DNA of 64,000 nucleotides from JACNJF01 sp050291745 (GCA_050291745.1 JBNKKI010000173.1:16807-80806); one strand, 5' to 3'; positions 43,663-53,031 are shown, counted from the first letter of the stretch. Made by a program: numbers and translations. Notes: generated by a model not told the origin, from the sequence alone.

Positions 43663-44559
43663 ATGAATAATTTTCCTGTTGATTATATTGAACCTGTTTT
43701 TCGACCACCCAGTGAAGCGAACTCGTTGATTCTTCAGGTAAGCAATGGCTGCTCATACAATCAATGTACTTTCTGTGACATGTATACTCAACCACAGAAA
43801 AAATTCCGCCCTAAAACATTGCAGACTATCGAGCAGGAATTGCAACTGATAGTGAATTCCGGGCAGCGATACCGGCGAATATTTCTGGCTGATGGAGATG
43901 CTATGTCGTTATCCTTCAGAAGATTGCATGGCATCATGTTATTGATTAATCAATACCTGCCGGAAACGCAACGTGTATCATCCTATTGCCTGCCCAGAAA
44001 CCTGTTAAACAAAACAGAGGATGAATTACTACAGTTACAGAGTATGGGGTTAAGTCTGATGTATGTGGGTTGTGAAACCGGTGACGACCTGTTGCTTGAA
44101 AAGGTTCGTAAAGGAGAAACCTTCGAATCATCTTTACAGGCATTAACAAAAATTAAAAATGCCCGCATGAAAAGCTCGGTAATGATTTTAAATGGACTGG
44201 GAGGAAAAAAATACAGTGAACAGCATGCTATTAATTCTGCTCGATTAATGAATCAGGCACAACCGGATTATCTGGCTACATTGGTTATAAGTTTTTACTA
44301 TGGTGAAGAACGATTTCAAAAAGCATTCGGAGGTGATTTCATTGCCTTAAAACCAGAAGACTTATTTGTCGAAATGGAAATACTGCTACAACAGCTGGAA
44401 CTCGATAAAACGATTTTCCGTAGTGATCATGCATCCAATTATCTGGTGTTGAAAGGTGTTCTCGGAAGAGACAAAGCAAGGCTGCTAAAACAGGTTCAAG
44501 CGGCGATTCAGGATCAAAGTTCTGTTAATTTACGTAAGGAATGGCAAAGGAGTTTGTGA
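43663..44559 (+). CDS. Radical SAM protein of unknown function
   Basis: 298 residues. The iron-sulfur site is GCSYNQCTFCDMY, a C-x4-C-x2-C spacing known from one branch of radical SAM proteins (COG1032-like) and distinct from the classic C-x3-C-x2-C. Downstream text (FLADGDAMSLSF, YVGCETGDDLLLEKVRKGE, ILNGLGGKKYSEQHA) supports a radical SAM barrel up to about residue 220. No B12 domain or SPASM tail is present. The substrate is unknown and neighbours give no hint. Confidence 0.88.
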   Translation: MNNFPVDYIEPVFRPPSEANSLILQVSNGCSYNQCTFCDMYTQPQKKFRPKTLQTIEQELQLIVNSGQRYRRIFLADGDAMSLSFRRLHGIMLLINQYLPETQRVSSYCLPRNLLNKTEDELLQLQSMGLSLMYVGCETGDDLLLEKVRKGETFESSLQALTKIKNARMKSSVMILNGLGGKKYSEQHAINSARLMNQAQPDYLATLVISFYYGEERFQKAFGGDFIALKPEDLFVEMEILLQQLELDKTIFRSDHASNYLVLKGVLGRDKARLLKQVQAAIQDQSSVNLRKEWQRSL

Positions 44560-44710
44560 ATTGTTTGGATTTTACAAACTTAACAAGTACATCAAAATCC
44601 TTCGTTGTCGATCACTGGGATATTTCGTTACCTGTCCCTGATGTAGATGGCACTCAGGAATGATATGGGGCTACAAAAAAATCGATGAAGTGGAGTATAG
44701 GGTCTGAATT

Positions 44711-45142
44711 ATGCGAATCTATAAGAATCCAGATAGAGTACGAGTTTTCGAATTACTATCACAATGTGAATTGCCTTCAAGCGATCTGCAAAAATCTGAT
44801 TTAGAAACATTTTTTGGTTGTGGTGATGAGGTTAATCCTGATGGTATAATTGGCCTCGAACAGTATGGGGTTTACGGACTTCTACGCTCATTAGCTGTAG
44901 CTCCAGAAGCAAGAAATCAGGGTTGTGCTAAGCTGCTTGTAATTAAGGTAGAAGAGTTTTCAAAAACTAGAGGTATAAAAACTATCTATCTACTAACAAC
45001 TACCGCTAAGCAATTCTTTAGCAGGCTTGGATATAGTGAGGTGGAGAGGCAATCAGTTCCAGATGCTATTAAGGCTACAGCAGAGTTTTCAAGTCTTTGT
45101 CCTGATAGTGCAACAGTTATGGTAAAGAAAATTGAAAGTTAA
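44711..45142 (+). CDS. arsN2: GNAT acetyltransferase, ArsN2-like
   Basis: 143 residues. The acetyl-CoA-binding motif is LLRSLAVAPEARNQGCAKLLVIKVEEF; the usual (Q/R)GxGxG/A is slightly altered. The C-terminal text IYLLTTTAKQFFSRLGYSEVERQSVPDAIKATAEFSSLCPDSATVM closely follows ArsN2, an acetyltransferase found in arsenic-resistance operons. No other ars gene is adjacent, so an arsenic role is not supported by context. The N-terminal half is short between residues 25 and 45, suggesting a small deletion. Confidence 0.75.
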   Translation: MRIYKNPDRVRVFELLSQCELPSSDLQKSDLETFFGCGDEVNPDGIIGLEQYGVYGLLRSLAVAPEARNQGCAKLLVIKVEEFSKTRGIKTIYLLTTTAKQFFSRLGYSEVERQSVPDAIKATAEFSSLCPDSATVMVKKIES

Positions 45143-45236
45143 CAAATAAAGTAAGCGGAAAAATTTGCCTATCCGTTTAGTTGCGAGGCAGTTTTTTGGT
45201 TCTTTGAGAGTTATATTTTTCAAGGATATCTATGAT

Positions 45237-45471
45237 CCTGGATTCCGCAGTTGACCGCTCGCAATAGAGGTTAACCCACTGTTTCATAAACCATGACAGT
45301 TGATGTGTATAATCACCCAATCGATGCATCCCGCTACGAACTGAATTGCAGGTTTGAGGCTGCGTATCTCTTCGTTGTAACTCCTTGCAATAGCTGGCTA
45401 TTCCGCGTCGTTACGCCTTGATCTACACCACCTCAAACGCACAATCAACTCGTCCAACTGCGAATTCTAGC
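45237..45471 (-). repeat. Family A inverted-repeat element, full length (235 bp)
   Basis: Ends CCTGGATTCCGCAGTTGACC and GTCCAACTGCGAATTCTAGC are inverted. The central hairpin GGAATAGCTGGCTATTCC is intact. Left flank ATGAT and right flank TTAAA do not match, so one flank may have been rearranged. Its right end supplies the stop codon of the minus-strand histidine kinase. Confidence 0.88.
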
Positions 45472-48034
45472 TTAAATACTGTGTTATAAATGTATTTAAC
45501 CCTTCGATATCAAACCCTTTTGCCAGTTTCATTAGCTGCTGAGCAAAGGGGATGAAAGCTTCATTCTCTGATTGTAAACGAGAGGCTTGCTCCTGTATTT
45601 CAAATACCTGTCCTACTTCGATTAATTGATTTAGTTCGAGTAACTGTTCGCGGGGCGGTACAACCATGGGTATTTCGGGTTCATTGGCTTCCTCTGCGTA
45701 TATATATGTCAATCCCAGTTGCTTTTCCAGACAATGGTATATCTCTTCAAAGTGATAAGGTTTGCTGACGTAGTCATCCATGCCTGATGCACGTAATGTT
45801 GCTTCCTGCTCTTTTAATGCGGAGGCGGTGACGGCAACGATTTTCACCTCGCCGCCGCCCGGCAATGCACGAATTTGTTGAGTGGCCTCGTCTCCGTCCA
45901 TGATTGGCATGCGTTGGTCCATCCAGATCAGATCCGGTTTCCAGTCTTCGAATATCTGTATGCACTCCTTGCCGTTCTGTGCCACCTTTACCTCCAGGCC
46001 AAGGTCTGTCATTAGCCTGGAGAGCAGGATTTGATTATCCTGCTGATCTTCGGCAATCAGGATTTTGCGACTGGACTGTTGCGGCGCAATACCAGCCACA
46101 GCTCCGTGCCTTTCTCCGCTCAGACGTTTTATATCTACCTCATCGGCTTCATTCAGTGGCAGCTTGACGCGGAATAGCGACCCCTTGCCCGTTTGGCTTT
46201 CAACGGAGATATCCCCCTGCATCAATTGTACGAACTGGTATACGATAGTGAGTCCCAGTCCGGTTCCACCGTGTGAAGAAGTGCCTGCAGACAGTTGTTC
46301 GAAAGGCTTAAAAAGACGCTGCTGGTCGAAGCTACTAATCCCCGGGCCAGTATCCTCTACCTCGATCAGTAGCTTGTGATGAGCGTTGTGCCAATTGCGC
46401 AGGCGGATGGTCACGCTGCCTAGTTCGGTGAACTTCACTGCATTGCTCACCAGATTCACCAGGATCTGTCGAAGCCGAGCCTCGTCGCCCTTGATGTAGC
46501 GCGGGCAGTCTGATGATTGATCCAGCTCCAGTTGCAGACCTTTCTGTTGCGCTCGCAGTCTCATCATGTCACTAACTTCTCGCACCAGATTTTGTAAATT
46601 AAAACTGGCGATATCAAGTTGTAACTTGCCAGCCTCGATTTTGGCGATTTCCAGTACGTCATTGATCAGTTTGAGCAGGTGATCACCGCTGTGATTAATG
46701 ATATCCAGGTTTTCCCGCTGACTGGCGCTCAAGGAGCTGTCACTATGCATGAGTTGCGAGAAGCCGAGGATTGCGTTGAGTGGCGTGCGCAACTCATGGC
46801 TCATGTTAGCCAGGAACACACTCTTTGCCTTATTCGCGGCTTCAGCAGCATCGCGTGCCAGACGCAGTTCATCAGTACGTTGCTGGACTGTTTCCTCAAG
46901 ATGATCTTTGTAGCGTACAAGTTCCTGTTCCGTCCGTTTACGTTCGCTGAGATCGTAAACCATGCCGACATATCCTGTAATACCGCCACCCTCGTTGTAG
47001 AGTGCTGTTACTGACAGATTAACTGGTACTCGGCTTCCATCTTTGCGCACAAAGTTCCATTCGTTTTCTTCAGCAAGATTGCGCTGCGGGCGGGCAGCAA
47101 ATACCTGAAATCCCGGTTGGATTGTTTCGCCCAATTCGTTTGACAACTGTTGGGCATAGCGTGCGATTTCTTCCGGATCGTGCCAGTATTCGGGCGTCTG
47201 CTTTGCAACGATCTCGTCTTCCGTATAACCCAGTAAACGCTCAGCAGCAGGATTAAAACTGGTGACAATGCCTTCCGGTGTCGCGGAGATGATGCCGTAG
47301 GCTACATTATCCAGAATCGTGCGCTGAAAAAGCGTGAGCTGTTGCAAGTCATCTTCTCGCTCCTGGATAGTTTCCATCATGGCGTTGAAGTTTTTGCCCA
47401 GCTGTGCCACTTCATCGGTGCCAGTCGCGGGAACGCGATGCGTATAGTTCGCACTGGCCCGAACTAGTTGGGTCGCCTGGGTCAAATTTGCAATGGGGCG
47501 CGTGAGTGTGCGTCGTAAAACCAGCAGTTGGGCAACTGTAGCCAGAAGCACAACGAGTACACCCATAGCGAATACCCACAGAGCCTGATGTGTTTGCTGG
47601 CGAAGTTGTTCAAGTCCAATGCTTAGCCGTAGACGACCTCCACTGGGGAGCACTTGTAACAATTCTGCTGTATTTCGTTCCAGATAGAGACCATCCGGTC
47701 TGGTCGGTAAAGGAGCCGGGGTAAGGTTTGGTAGCTGGCTGAAACTGGCGAGTATGCGCCCGCTATCGAGGTAAATGACTGCTTCCTGTATTTGCGAATT
47801 TGACTGCAGGCTATCGAGAATTTCCTGTGCACGGGTGGGGTCCTCAAAAGCCACCGCTGCGTCTGTGCCGACTGAAACCAGTTGTGCATAGGGGTCCATG
47901 ATCTGGTGGGTGCGTTGCTCCAGAGTAAAACTCTGAAACAGCACTACACCAATGCCGGTCACAACAAATGCCAGAAGGGCGACCCCCCAAAGCACGAGTG
48001 CAAGTCTGTTATGTATGTTTAGCTGGATAGACAT
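45467..48034 (-). CDS. Hybrid sensor histidine kinase
   Basis: 855 residues. A membrane helix (about 11-33), a CHASE8-like periplasmic sensor (34-150), a second helix (152-174), HAMP (about 175-228), PAS (about 235-365), coiled coil, HisKA with H413 in NMSHELRTPLN, HATPase (VEDTGPGISSFDQQRLFKPF, GGTGLGL), and a receiver with D706 in DLIWMDQRMPIMDG. It ends with a helical stretch that may be the start of an Hpt-like domain. The gene is clearly more GC-rich than its neighbours. The final Ser codon and the TAG stop come from the adjoining family A element, so the C-terminus may be truncated. No cognate regulator is adjacent. Confidence 0.9.
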   Translation of the reverse strand: MSIQLNIHNRLALVLWGVALLAFVVTGIGVVLFQSFTLEQRTHQIMDPYAQLVSVGTDAAVAFEDPTRAQEILDSLQSNSQIQEAVIYLDSGRILASFSQLPNLTPAPLPTRPDGLYLERNTAELLQVLPSGGRLRLSIGLEQLRQQTHQALWVFAMGVLVVLLATVAQLLVLRRTLTRPIANLTQATQLVRASANYTHRVPATGTDEVAQLGKNFNAMMETIQEREDDLQQLTLFQRTILDNVAYGIISATPEGIVTSFNPAAERLLGYTEDEIVAKQTPEYWHDPEEIARYAQQLSNELGETIQPGFQVFAARPQRNLAEENEWNFVRKDGSRVPVNLSVTALYNEGGGITGYVGMVYDLSERKRTEQELVRYKDHLEETVQQRTDELRLARDAAEAANKAKSVFLANMSHELRTPLNAILGFSQLMHSDSSLSASQRENLDIINHSGDHLLKLINDVLEIAKIEAGKLQLDIASFNLQNLVREVSDMMRLRAQQKGLQLELDQSSDCPRYIKGDEARLRQILVNLVSNAVKFTELGSVTIRLRNWHNAHHKLLIEVEDTGPGISSFDQQRLFKPFEQLSAGTSSHGGTGLGLTIVYQFVQLMQGDISVESQTGKGSLFRVKLPLNEADEVDIKRLSGERHGAVAGIAPQQSSRKILIAEDQQDNQILLSRLMTDLGLEVKVAQNGKECIQIFEDWKPDLIWMDQRMPIMDGDEATQQIRALPGGGEVKIVAVTASALKEQEATLRASGMDDYVSKPYHFEEIYHCLEKQLGLTYIYAEEANEPEIPMVVPPREQLLELNQLIEVGQVFEIQEQASRLQSENEAFIPFAQQLMKLAKGFDIEGLNTFITQYLS

Positions 48035-48653
48035 CTTTTATCTCATATGGTGTTTTTCCTTGTTCCGGATTATCGCCGGAAACTTACAGCTTTCTAGTCT
48101 GTATAGTCGTGCAGCAACCCGGACTGCCCGATTTCCATGCTTGCTGCCAGCTCATCATTAAACCGTCATTTTGTTTTATATCAATTCAATAGCTGAGACT
48201 ATGGTATCTATTTTAGCTCAGCATTTAGTCTCTATGTTGAGTACTTTTATTTTAATATCTTTTTTTATTTTTTGGCGCAGCCACTCCAGTGCAGGTCAAT
48301 ATTATTGCAATACACAGCTGCGGAATCCAGGTTGAATTATGATTATCAGTCAGTAGCCTCAGAGACTGTGTTTTTATTCTGTTCCTAATACTCCCGTGTT
48401 GGAACCGAAAGATTTAGCGATCATTTGATCTCGTATGCATTACCACGCGGGAGCGTGGGAACGAGAGAAATAGGTGGGGGGCAATACTTTTACAAAAAAA
48501 TGGCGTTACTATATTAAAAATATGGTGAAATATATTCAAAGTGAAAGTGCTAACAGTTAAATTGTATTTGGAAGCAGCAAATCTTACACAGCATTTTACT
48601 GTCATAAACACCTGCCGGTTTAGGTGAATTCGTTAGCATTACAGGAGTTCAAT
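48035..48653. other. Gene-free stretch with two repeat traces
   Basis: No gene is supported. It contains a family A end scar at 48318-48331 (CTGCGGAATCCAGG) and, at about 48373-48469, the first copy of a roughly 98-bp repeat ending GAGCGTGGGAACGAGAGAA. A minus-strand frame at 48414-48611 has no supporting features. Confidence 0.55.
48373..48469 (+). repeat. Direct repeat copy 1 flanking the ClpS-like module
   Basis: It contains ATACTCCCGTGTTGGAAC, then a variable centre, then TATGCATTACCACGCGGGAG and CGTGGGAACGAGAGAA. The same order occurs at 49573-49670. The palindromic GCATTCCCACGC...GCGTGGGAACGAG core is a dispersed repeat I recognise from several proteobacterial genomes. Confidence 0.7.
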
Positions 48654-49052
48654 GTGATTAAAATAATAAAAAGCTATTTATTGAAAAAAAAATGGGAGAA
48701 TCGAAAGCTCCCGGATGGTCAAAAACTTTCAGAAAAATGGAAAACAATTAAAAAGGAATTTCCAGATGATATTATATCTTTAATAAAGGATTTAAGTGAA
48801 ACGGAAACAGCTAGTGTCTGCTTACATAATGACGATATTACTCCCATGGAATATGTCGTGTTTGTTCTTCAGCATTGTTTTGGTTTTAGTGCAGATGAAT
48901 CTATTAAAAAAATGTTGGAGATTCACACTAAAGGTGACAGCATTATATTAACTGGTATGAACTCGAATTCGGCTGCAATTGTTGTTTTTTATTTACGCGG
49001 ACACGCTAATTCAAGGGGGTATCCACTAGAGTGGAAGGTCAAAGATGCATAA
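48654..49052 (+). CDS. ClpS-like N-degron adaptor domain protein with basic N-terminal extension
   Basis: From GTG 48654, seven bases after AGGAG, the product is 132 residues. Residues 1-48 are lysine-rich and not conserved (MIKIIKSYLLKKKWENRK). Residues 50-132 match ClpS: LHNDDITPMEYVVFVLQHCF carries the NDD-TPME residues that bind the N-terminal residue of a substrate, and KKMLEIHTKGD carries the pocket His. The fold end (YLRGHANSRGYPLEWKV) also fits. ClpS delivers N-end-rule substrates to ClpAP. This gene is not next to clpA, so it is a second, accessory ClpS. It is flanked by direct repeats together with the next gene. Confidence 0.7.
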   Translation: MIKIIKSYLLKKKWENRKLPDGQKLSEKWKTIKKEFPDDIISLIKDLSETETASVCLHNDDITPMEYVVFVLQHCFGFSADESIKKMLEIHTKGDSIILTGMNSNSAAIVVFYLRGHANSRGYPLEWKVKDA

Positions 49053-49155
49053 TAAATTATCCCTCCAGAAACAAATTACATGCCTAAAATTTGTACGTGC
49101 TTTTACTCTGTTCATCTATGAATATGGAAATTGAGAAAATTACTAGAGAATGCTT

Positions 49156-49488
49156 ATGAGTGAAAAGAAGCCTGATTTGTACAGCATGAATAATGCAGTC
49201 TTAGACAGCTATCCAATGGAAACTGAAGAACAGTTTATTTTAGATATAGCTAAGGGAGTAAAACCTTCTGTAGCCCTGCAAAGCTTTATAAAGAGCAATG
49301 CTTGTGAATCACTGGATTCATCAGTAATTTTGGATCTTTTGAGGAAGGCATACACGGGTATTAAGATTGGCGAGATTTCCGGCTTAATACATGATTCTGG
49401 CTACCCGTTTGCTGCCGGTGAAGATCTAAGTCACTTGAAATTTGATGAGATTGTTACTCAAGCATATGAAAATCCATCGGAATGGTGA
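49156..49488 (+). CDS. Hypothetical protein (110 residues) downstream of the ClpS-like gene
   Basis: I chose ATG 49156 because AGAGA precedes it; ATG 49150 is an alternative. The protein is acidic and helical (EEQFILDIAKGVKPSVALQSFIKSN, DSSVILDLLRKAYTGIKIGEISGLIHDSG) with no signal peptide. No family was recognised. It follows the ClpS-like gene by about 100 bases, and both lie between two direct repeats, so they may form a two-gene cassette. Its size and acidity are like those of immunity proteins, which is only a suggestion. Confidence 0.55.
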   Translation: MSEKKPDLYSMNNAVLDSYPMETEEQFILDIAKGVKPSVALQSFIKSNACESLDSSVILDLLRKAYTGIKIGEISGLIHDSGYPFAAGEDLSHLKFDEIVTQAYENPSEW

Positions 49489-49572
49489 AAGTATTGTTTT
49501 GATGTGTCCAGGTTAACTCTTCTGGAGTGGCTGAAGTTCTTCGCTTTACTTCAGGATCTGATTGTAGAAAAT

Positions 49573-49670
49573 GTTATTCTGGTTCTCATACTCCCGCATT
49601 GGAACTTTTATTTCTGGCGGTCAATTTGAGCTCGTTTGCATTCCCGCGCAGAGCGTTGGGAACGAGAGAA
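49573..49670 (+). repeat. Direct repeat copy 2 flanking the ClpS-like module
   Basis: ATACTCCCGCATTGGAAC ... GAGCTCGTTTGCATTCCCGC ... GCGTTGGGAACGAGAGAA aligns along its length with 48373-48469 in the same orientation. The intervening 1.1 kb holds the ClpS-like gene and the 110-residue protein gene. Confidence 0.7.
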
Positions 49671-49766
49671 TGTTGACTTCTTTTAACAGAGCTTTTATCT
49701 TCCCTGCATTTTTATTATACGGATGTACTGCTCGTATGCCTACTCACTGCTCACTGAAAGACAATC

Positions 49767-52700
49767 GTGAAAAATAACTACATAATTAAACAGGATAAGA
49801 ACCCCGCCTATTTCTATCAAATTGATGCGAGGAAAGACTTGTGTATCGTGGTGAGTGGTAGTCCAGACCAGGTACCAGGCATAGAGATTACTCGATTTTC
49901 CACGGAGCAGGAGGCAGCACAGGAGGCCGCCAGACTAACCCGGGCACGGATAGATGAAGGCTATGTTCAAGATGATAAGCCCAGCAAGCTTTCCTTCTTT
50001 GCTGTCGCAATTGATCAACTGGCCCGTGCTGAAGCTCAAGAATCTGAGAGAGAAATCCTGACCCTGAAAGCTCTGGTCGACGCCTATCATAGTCGACACA
50101 GGCACCCTTTTGTTGAATCTTTGGGCGTTATAATGCGAGATGATGAGCTGGTTTCAATTCCTGTATTAGATGAATATTTGCAAAACAATCTAAAAAAGCT
50201 TTCTTCTAGCGCATTGGTCAGCCTGTTTCAGATGACTTTGCAGGATATCCGTTACAACTTTGCAGCCAGCAGTGTTGTGACAGAGGAAATTGTTAAGAGA
50301 AAGGATGAAGTGGCACAGCTCGCTGTTGTCACTCAATTCACTCTGGCCTGTGAGTATTACGATGCGGGGCACCGCAATAGGGCAAATACCAATCTGGATC
50401 TGCTTCTTGATACTTATTTCCCGCAATTCGAATCGTCAGCCTTACTGGCATTGTTGTCGACAGCAACGCCAGCTATGCTAAATGCTGACGATGGCGATGC
50501 TCTGGACGAACTTTTTGTGCCAGCCCTGCAGCACAGCAATGACAGGGAGTTGCAACAAACTATCATTGATGTTCTCGCAAGCTACAGAAGCGCACGGGAT
50601 GAAGATGATGATAGTAAGAAAGAGAAAACACGCACTGCCAAATACTTTGAACGCTTGCTGAAAAAGATATCGAAATCTGCCTCGCAGGATCTTCTTCATG
50701 CAATAGCAGCGTTGCGGGAGCGGTGGCAGCAGGACAAAGCACTACAGGAGTCGATTGAAGCAGGCAGGTTGATTGAAGTCGATGAGCTCCTGAGTGCAGG
50801 CGTGCCTGTTTCGCTCAGCGCTATAAACCTTGCCCTGGTCTGGACTCTGAAGAAGCGGGATTTATCAATTCTTAAGCTCTTCAAGGAGAAGGGAATTTTC
50901 TTTAGCCCTGAAGGGTTATTTCAGGACATCAAGAAGAATTTCAAGATTCAACTGGCCTATATCGAATCGGATCTCATTGATCCCAACTTCGTAAACGCTG
51001 CATCAGAAAGTCTACTGTTTTTTGTAGGAAAGGATCTCCGGCTTCTCAAGGCACTGCTTGAGAAGGGTGTTTCTGTTGATCGGGTTGATCATCGCGGTTC
51101 AACCGTATTAAACAGGATATGTTCACAAACTCAGGGTGATGACGAGGAGAGCCTCGCAGTAGTCAAGATGCTTTTGGAATACAGGGCCAACCCGGATATT
51201 AGTCTCTCTGCTGATGGATATGAAAAGGGTAAAGGACCACTTCACTTTGCAGTCGAAAGAGCTGCTATCCGAATTGTTGAACTTCTAATTGCTGCAGGCG
51301 CCAATGTTAACGCTATGCCGGACAATGGCAAGAATGCACTTGTGCTAGCTCATGCCAGAAATAACTCGGCTATGATTGAGCTTTTAATGAACGCCGGTGC
51401 AGAAGCCCCCGAGCATGAACTACTGAAAGTTCATTTTGTAAAGGCAGCAGAAGAACAGCGATGGGATGATCTCGTTCGTATGGAAAAAGATATTCTATCC
51501 AGTTTCCCGCAGGATCATTTCATCTATCTGAAACTCGCGCAGGCGTATTACTATGGTCCCGCAAATTATTCAAAATCCGAGCGCTATGCCCGCAAAGCAT
51601 TGACTTTAAAAGCAAACAATGGCCACCTCTTCAATGCTGCGTTGAATTGTCACATTCTAAGCCTGCTAAAGCTGGAACAACCGGTAGACGCTATTGAGTC
51701 GTTTTACGCTCATCAGGAGGAATTTCAATCCGGGCGCAGTCAGGCAGCTGAGATCCTTGCTAATCTAGCTGAAGCCTTCTGTAGCTGTGATCGTGTGGAT
51801 GAAGGCATACAGATACTTGATCCACTAAGTCATGTGATTGAAGAACAAAGTCGAAACAAAGGCGTGATGCATTTTAATATGGCCAGACTCTACGCCCGGG
51901 CCGGGAATATCATTGAGATGCTTCCTTTTGTGGTTGCTGCACTGGAACGACAATATACAAAGGAAGATTTTCTCACTAACGGGGATTTTGCAGCGTTTTA
52001 CAGCGATGAATTGTTCCTGTTCATACTCAATCTAGACCATACGGATACGATAGAACTGGAAGAGTCGGCTGAAGATCCTGTTGCCGGTACCATTCAGAAG
52101 GTGGTCGTAACGGCTTTCAACAACAGTGGCGGATTCAGCTTTGAGGACGAGCACCATGAGTTTGCCTATCATTCCGACAAAAAGGGTAAAGATAGGGGGC
52201 CACTGCGAAGGCGACTGTATACCTCAAAGACTCAGGCTCTGGTCGCTTACTTTAGGCGATTACGAAAACTGTCTGAGCACAAAAAGGATGACTATTATCT
52301 GTTGGGCAATTCCATTCCTGATGATGAGATGTCCATCAGGGTACAAAGCCAACTACCGGAGACTCTGGATTTTTCCTGTGGTCAGGAAATTACTCAGCAA
52401 GTCGACACCCCCATTGTTTTTGTCTCTAATGCAAGCTCCAGGGATGATCTTCCAGATTTACTACTCGGAGAAATACCTGTTTGTTCGAATCGGCTTCTCG
52501 CGCTGTTTGTTGAAGCAGGTGTTAGCGGACTGCAGACATTTCCGGTTGTTATAAAAGGTAACAAGCGATCAAGTTGGGATGACTTTGTTGCTTTTAATAT
52601 TTTAGAGGCCATTGCCTGTGGAGATTTCCCCAAAGCAACTTTCGCAGACAACACGCCCAATCACGGGGTTTATTGCAAATTGATGATCGATGCCGACAAG

Positions 52701-52835
52701 GCTAAAGATGCCCTCATGTTTCGCCTACAGGAACACCTCCCTGCTATCCTGATACATCGTACTGTGGCCAAACATATTATCGATAGTGATCCGGATGATC
52801 TTATCAAATGGGAATTTGCCACTGTCATCCAGTAG
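49767..52835 (+). CDS. Large WGR-ankyrin-TPR protein with immunity-like C-terminal region
   Basis: 1022 residues from a GTG start, cytosolic. Residues 1-72 look like a degenerate WGR domain (AYFYQIDARKDLCIVVSG, TEQEAAQEAARLTRARIDEGYV). About 75-325 is helical, of unknown type. About 330-553 is ankyrin repeats (LLKALLEKGVSVDRVDHRGS, PLHFAVERAAIRIVELLIAAG, ALVLAHARNNSAMIELLMNAG). About 558-751 is TPR-like. About 778-1022 resembles DUF1629/immunity-type domains (VCSNRLLALFVEAGVSGLQTFPVVI). No catalytic motif is seen. GC is higher than in flanking genes, suggesting transfer. It sits with other accessory genes; domain names are by eye. Confidence 0.65.
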   Translation: MKNNYIIKQDKNPAYFYQIDARKDLCIVVSGSPDQVPGIEITRFSTEQEAAQEAARLTRARIDEGYVQDDKPSKLSFFAVAIDQLARAEAQESEREILTLKALVDAYHSRHRHPFVESLGVIMRDDELVSIPVLDEYLQNNLKKLSSSALVSLFQMTLQDIRYNFAASSVVTEEIVKRKDEVAQLAVVTQFTLACEYYDAGHRNRANTNLDLLLDTYFPQFESSALLALLSTATPAMLNADDGDALDELFVPALQHSNDRELQQTIIDVLASYRSARDEDDDSKKEKTRTAKYFERLLKKISKSASQDLLHAIAALRERWQQDKALQESIEAGRLIEVDELLSAGVPVSLSAINLALVWTLKKRDLSILKLFKEKGIFFSPEGLFQDIKKNFKIQLAYIESDLIDPNFVNAASESLLFFVGKDLRLLKALLEKGVSVDRVDHRGSTVLNRICSQTQGDDEESLAVVKMLLEYRANPDISLSADGYEKGKGPLHFAVERAAIRIVELLIAAGANVNAMPDNGKNALVLAHARNNSAMIELLMNAGAEAPEHELLKVHFVKAAEEQRWDDLVRMEKDILSSFPQDHFIYLKLAQAYYYGPANYSKSERYARKALTLKANNGHLFNAALNCHILSLLKLEQPVDAIESFYAHQEEFQSGRSQAAEILANLAEAFCSCDRVDEGIQILDPLSHVIEEQSRNKGVMHFNMARLYARAGNIIEMLPFVVAALERQYTKEDFLTNGDFAAFYSDELFLFILNLDHTDTIELEESAEDPVAGTIQKVVVTAFNNSGGFSFEDEHHEFAYHSDKKGKDRGPLRRRLYTSKTQALVAYFRRLRKLSEHKKDDYYLLGNSIPDDEMSIRVQSQLPETLDFSCGQEITQQVDTPIVFVSNASSRDDLPDLLLGEIPVCSNRLLALFVEAGVSGLQTFPVVIKGNKRSSWDDFVAFNILEAIACGDFPKATFADNTPNHGVYCKLMIDADKAKDALMFRLQEHLPAILIHRTVAKHIIDSDPDDLIKWEFATVIQ

Positions 52836-52896
52836 CTTCAGTGACAGCCGCTCACCACCTTCCCGAATAACAGGAATTTCATATTGACTCATCATC

Positions 52897-53031
52897 CTGA
52901 AATCCGCAGTTGGACGAATTGATTGTGCGTTAGAGGTGGTGTAGATCAAGGCGTTACAACCTGGAGATACGCTGCCTCAAACCTGCTATACAGTTCGTAG
53001 CGGAATGTAGCGATTGGGTGATTTTTGCAGG
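52897..53031 (+). repeat. Family A inverted-repeat element, deleted copy (135 bp)
   Basis: It starts CCTGAAATCCGCAGTTGGAC and retains GATTGTGCG...GGTGTAGATCAAGGCG and GTAGCGATTGGGTGATT. It then ends abruptly at TTTGCAGG, lacking the usual right arm. Flanks are ATCAT and ATAAT. It fills most of the gap between the WGR-ankyrin gene and the AEC transporter. Confidence 0.8.

Noticed and set aside
48414..48611. 65-residue minus-strand open frame
   Set aside because: It overlaps repeat copy 1 and has no protein-like conservation or ribosome-binding site.
49571..49777. 68-residue plus-strand open frame
   Set aside because: It runs through the 98-bp direct repeat and overlaps the start of the large gene; no domain or ribosome-binding site supports it.
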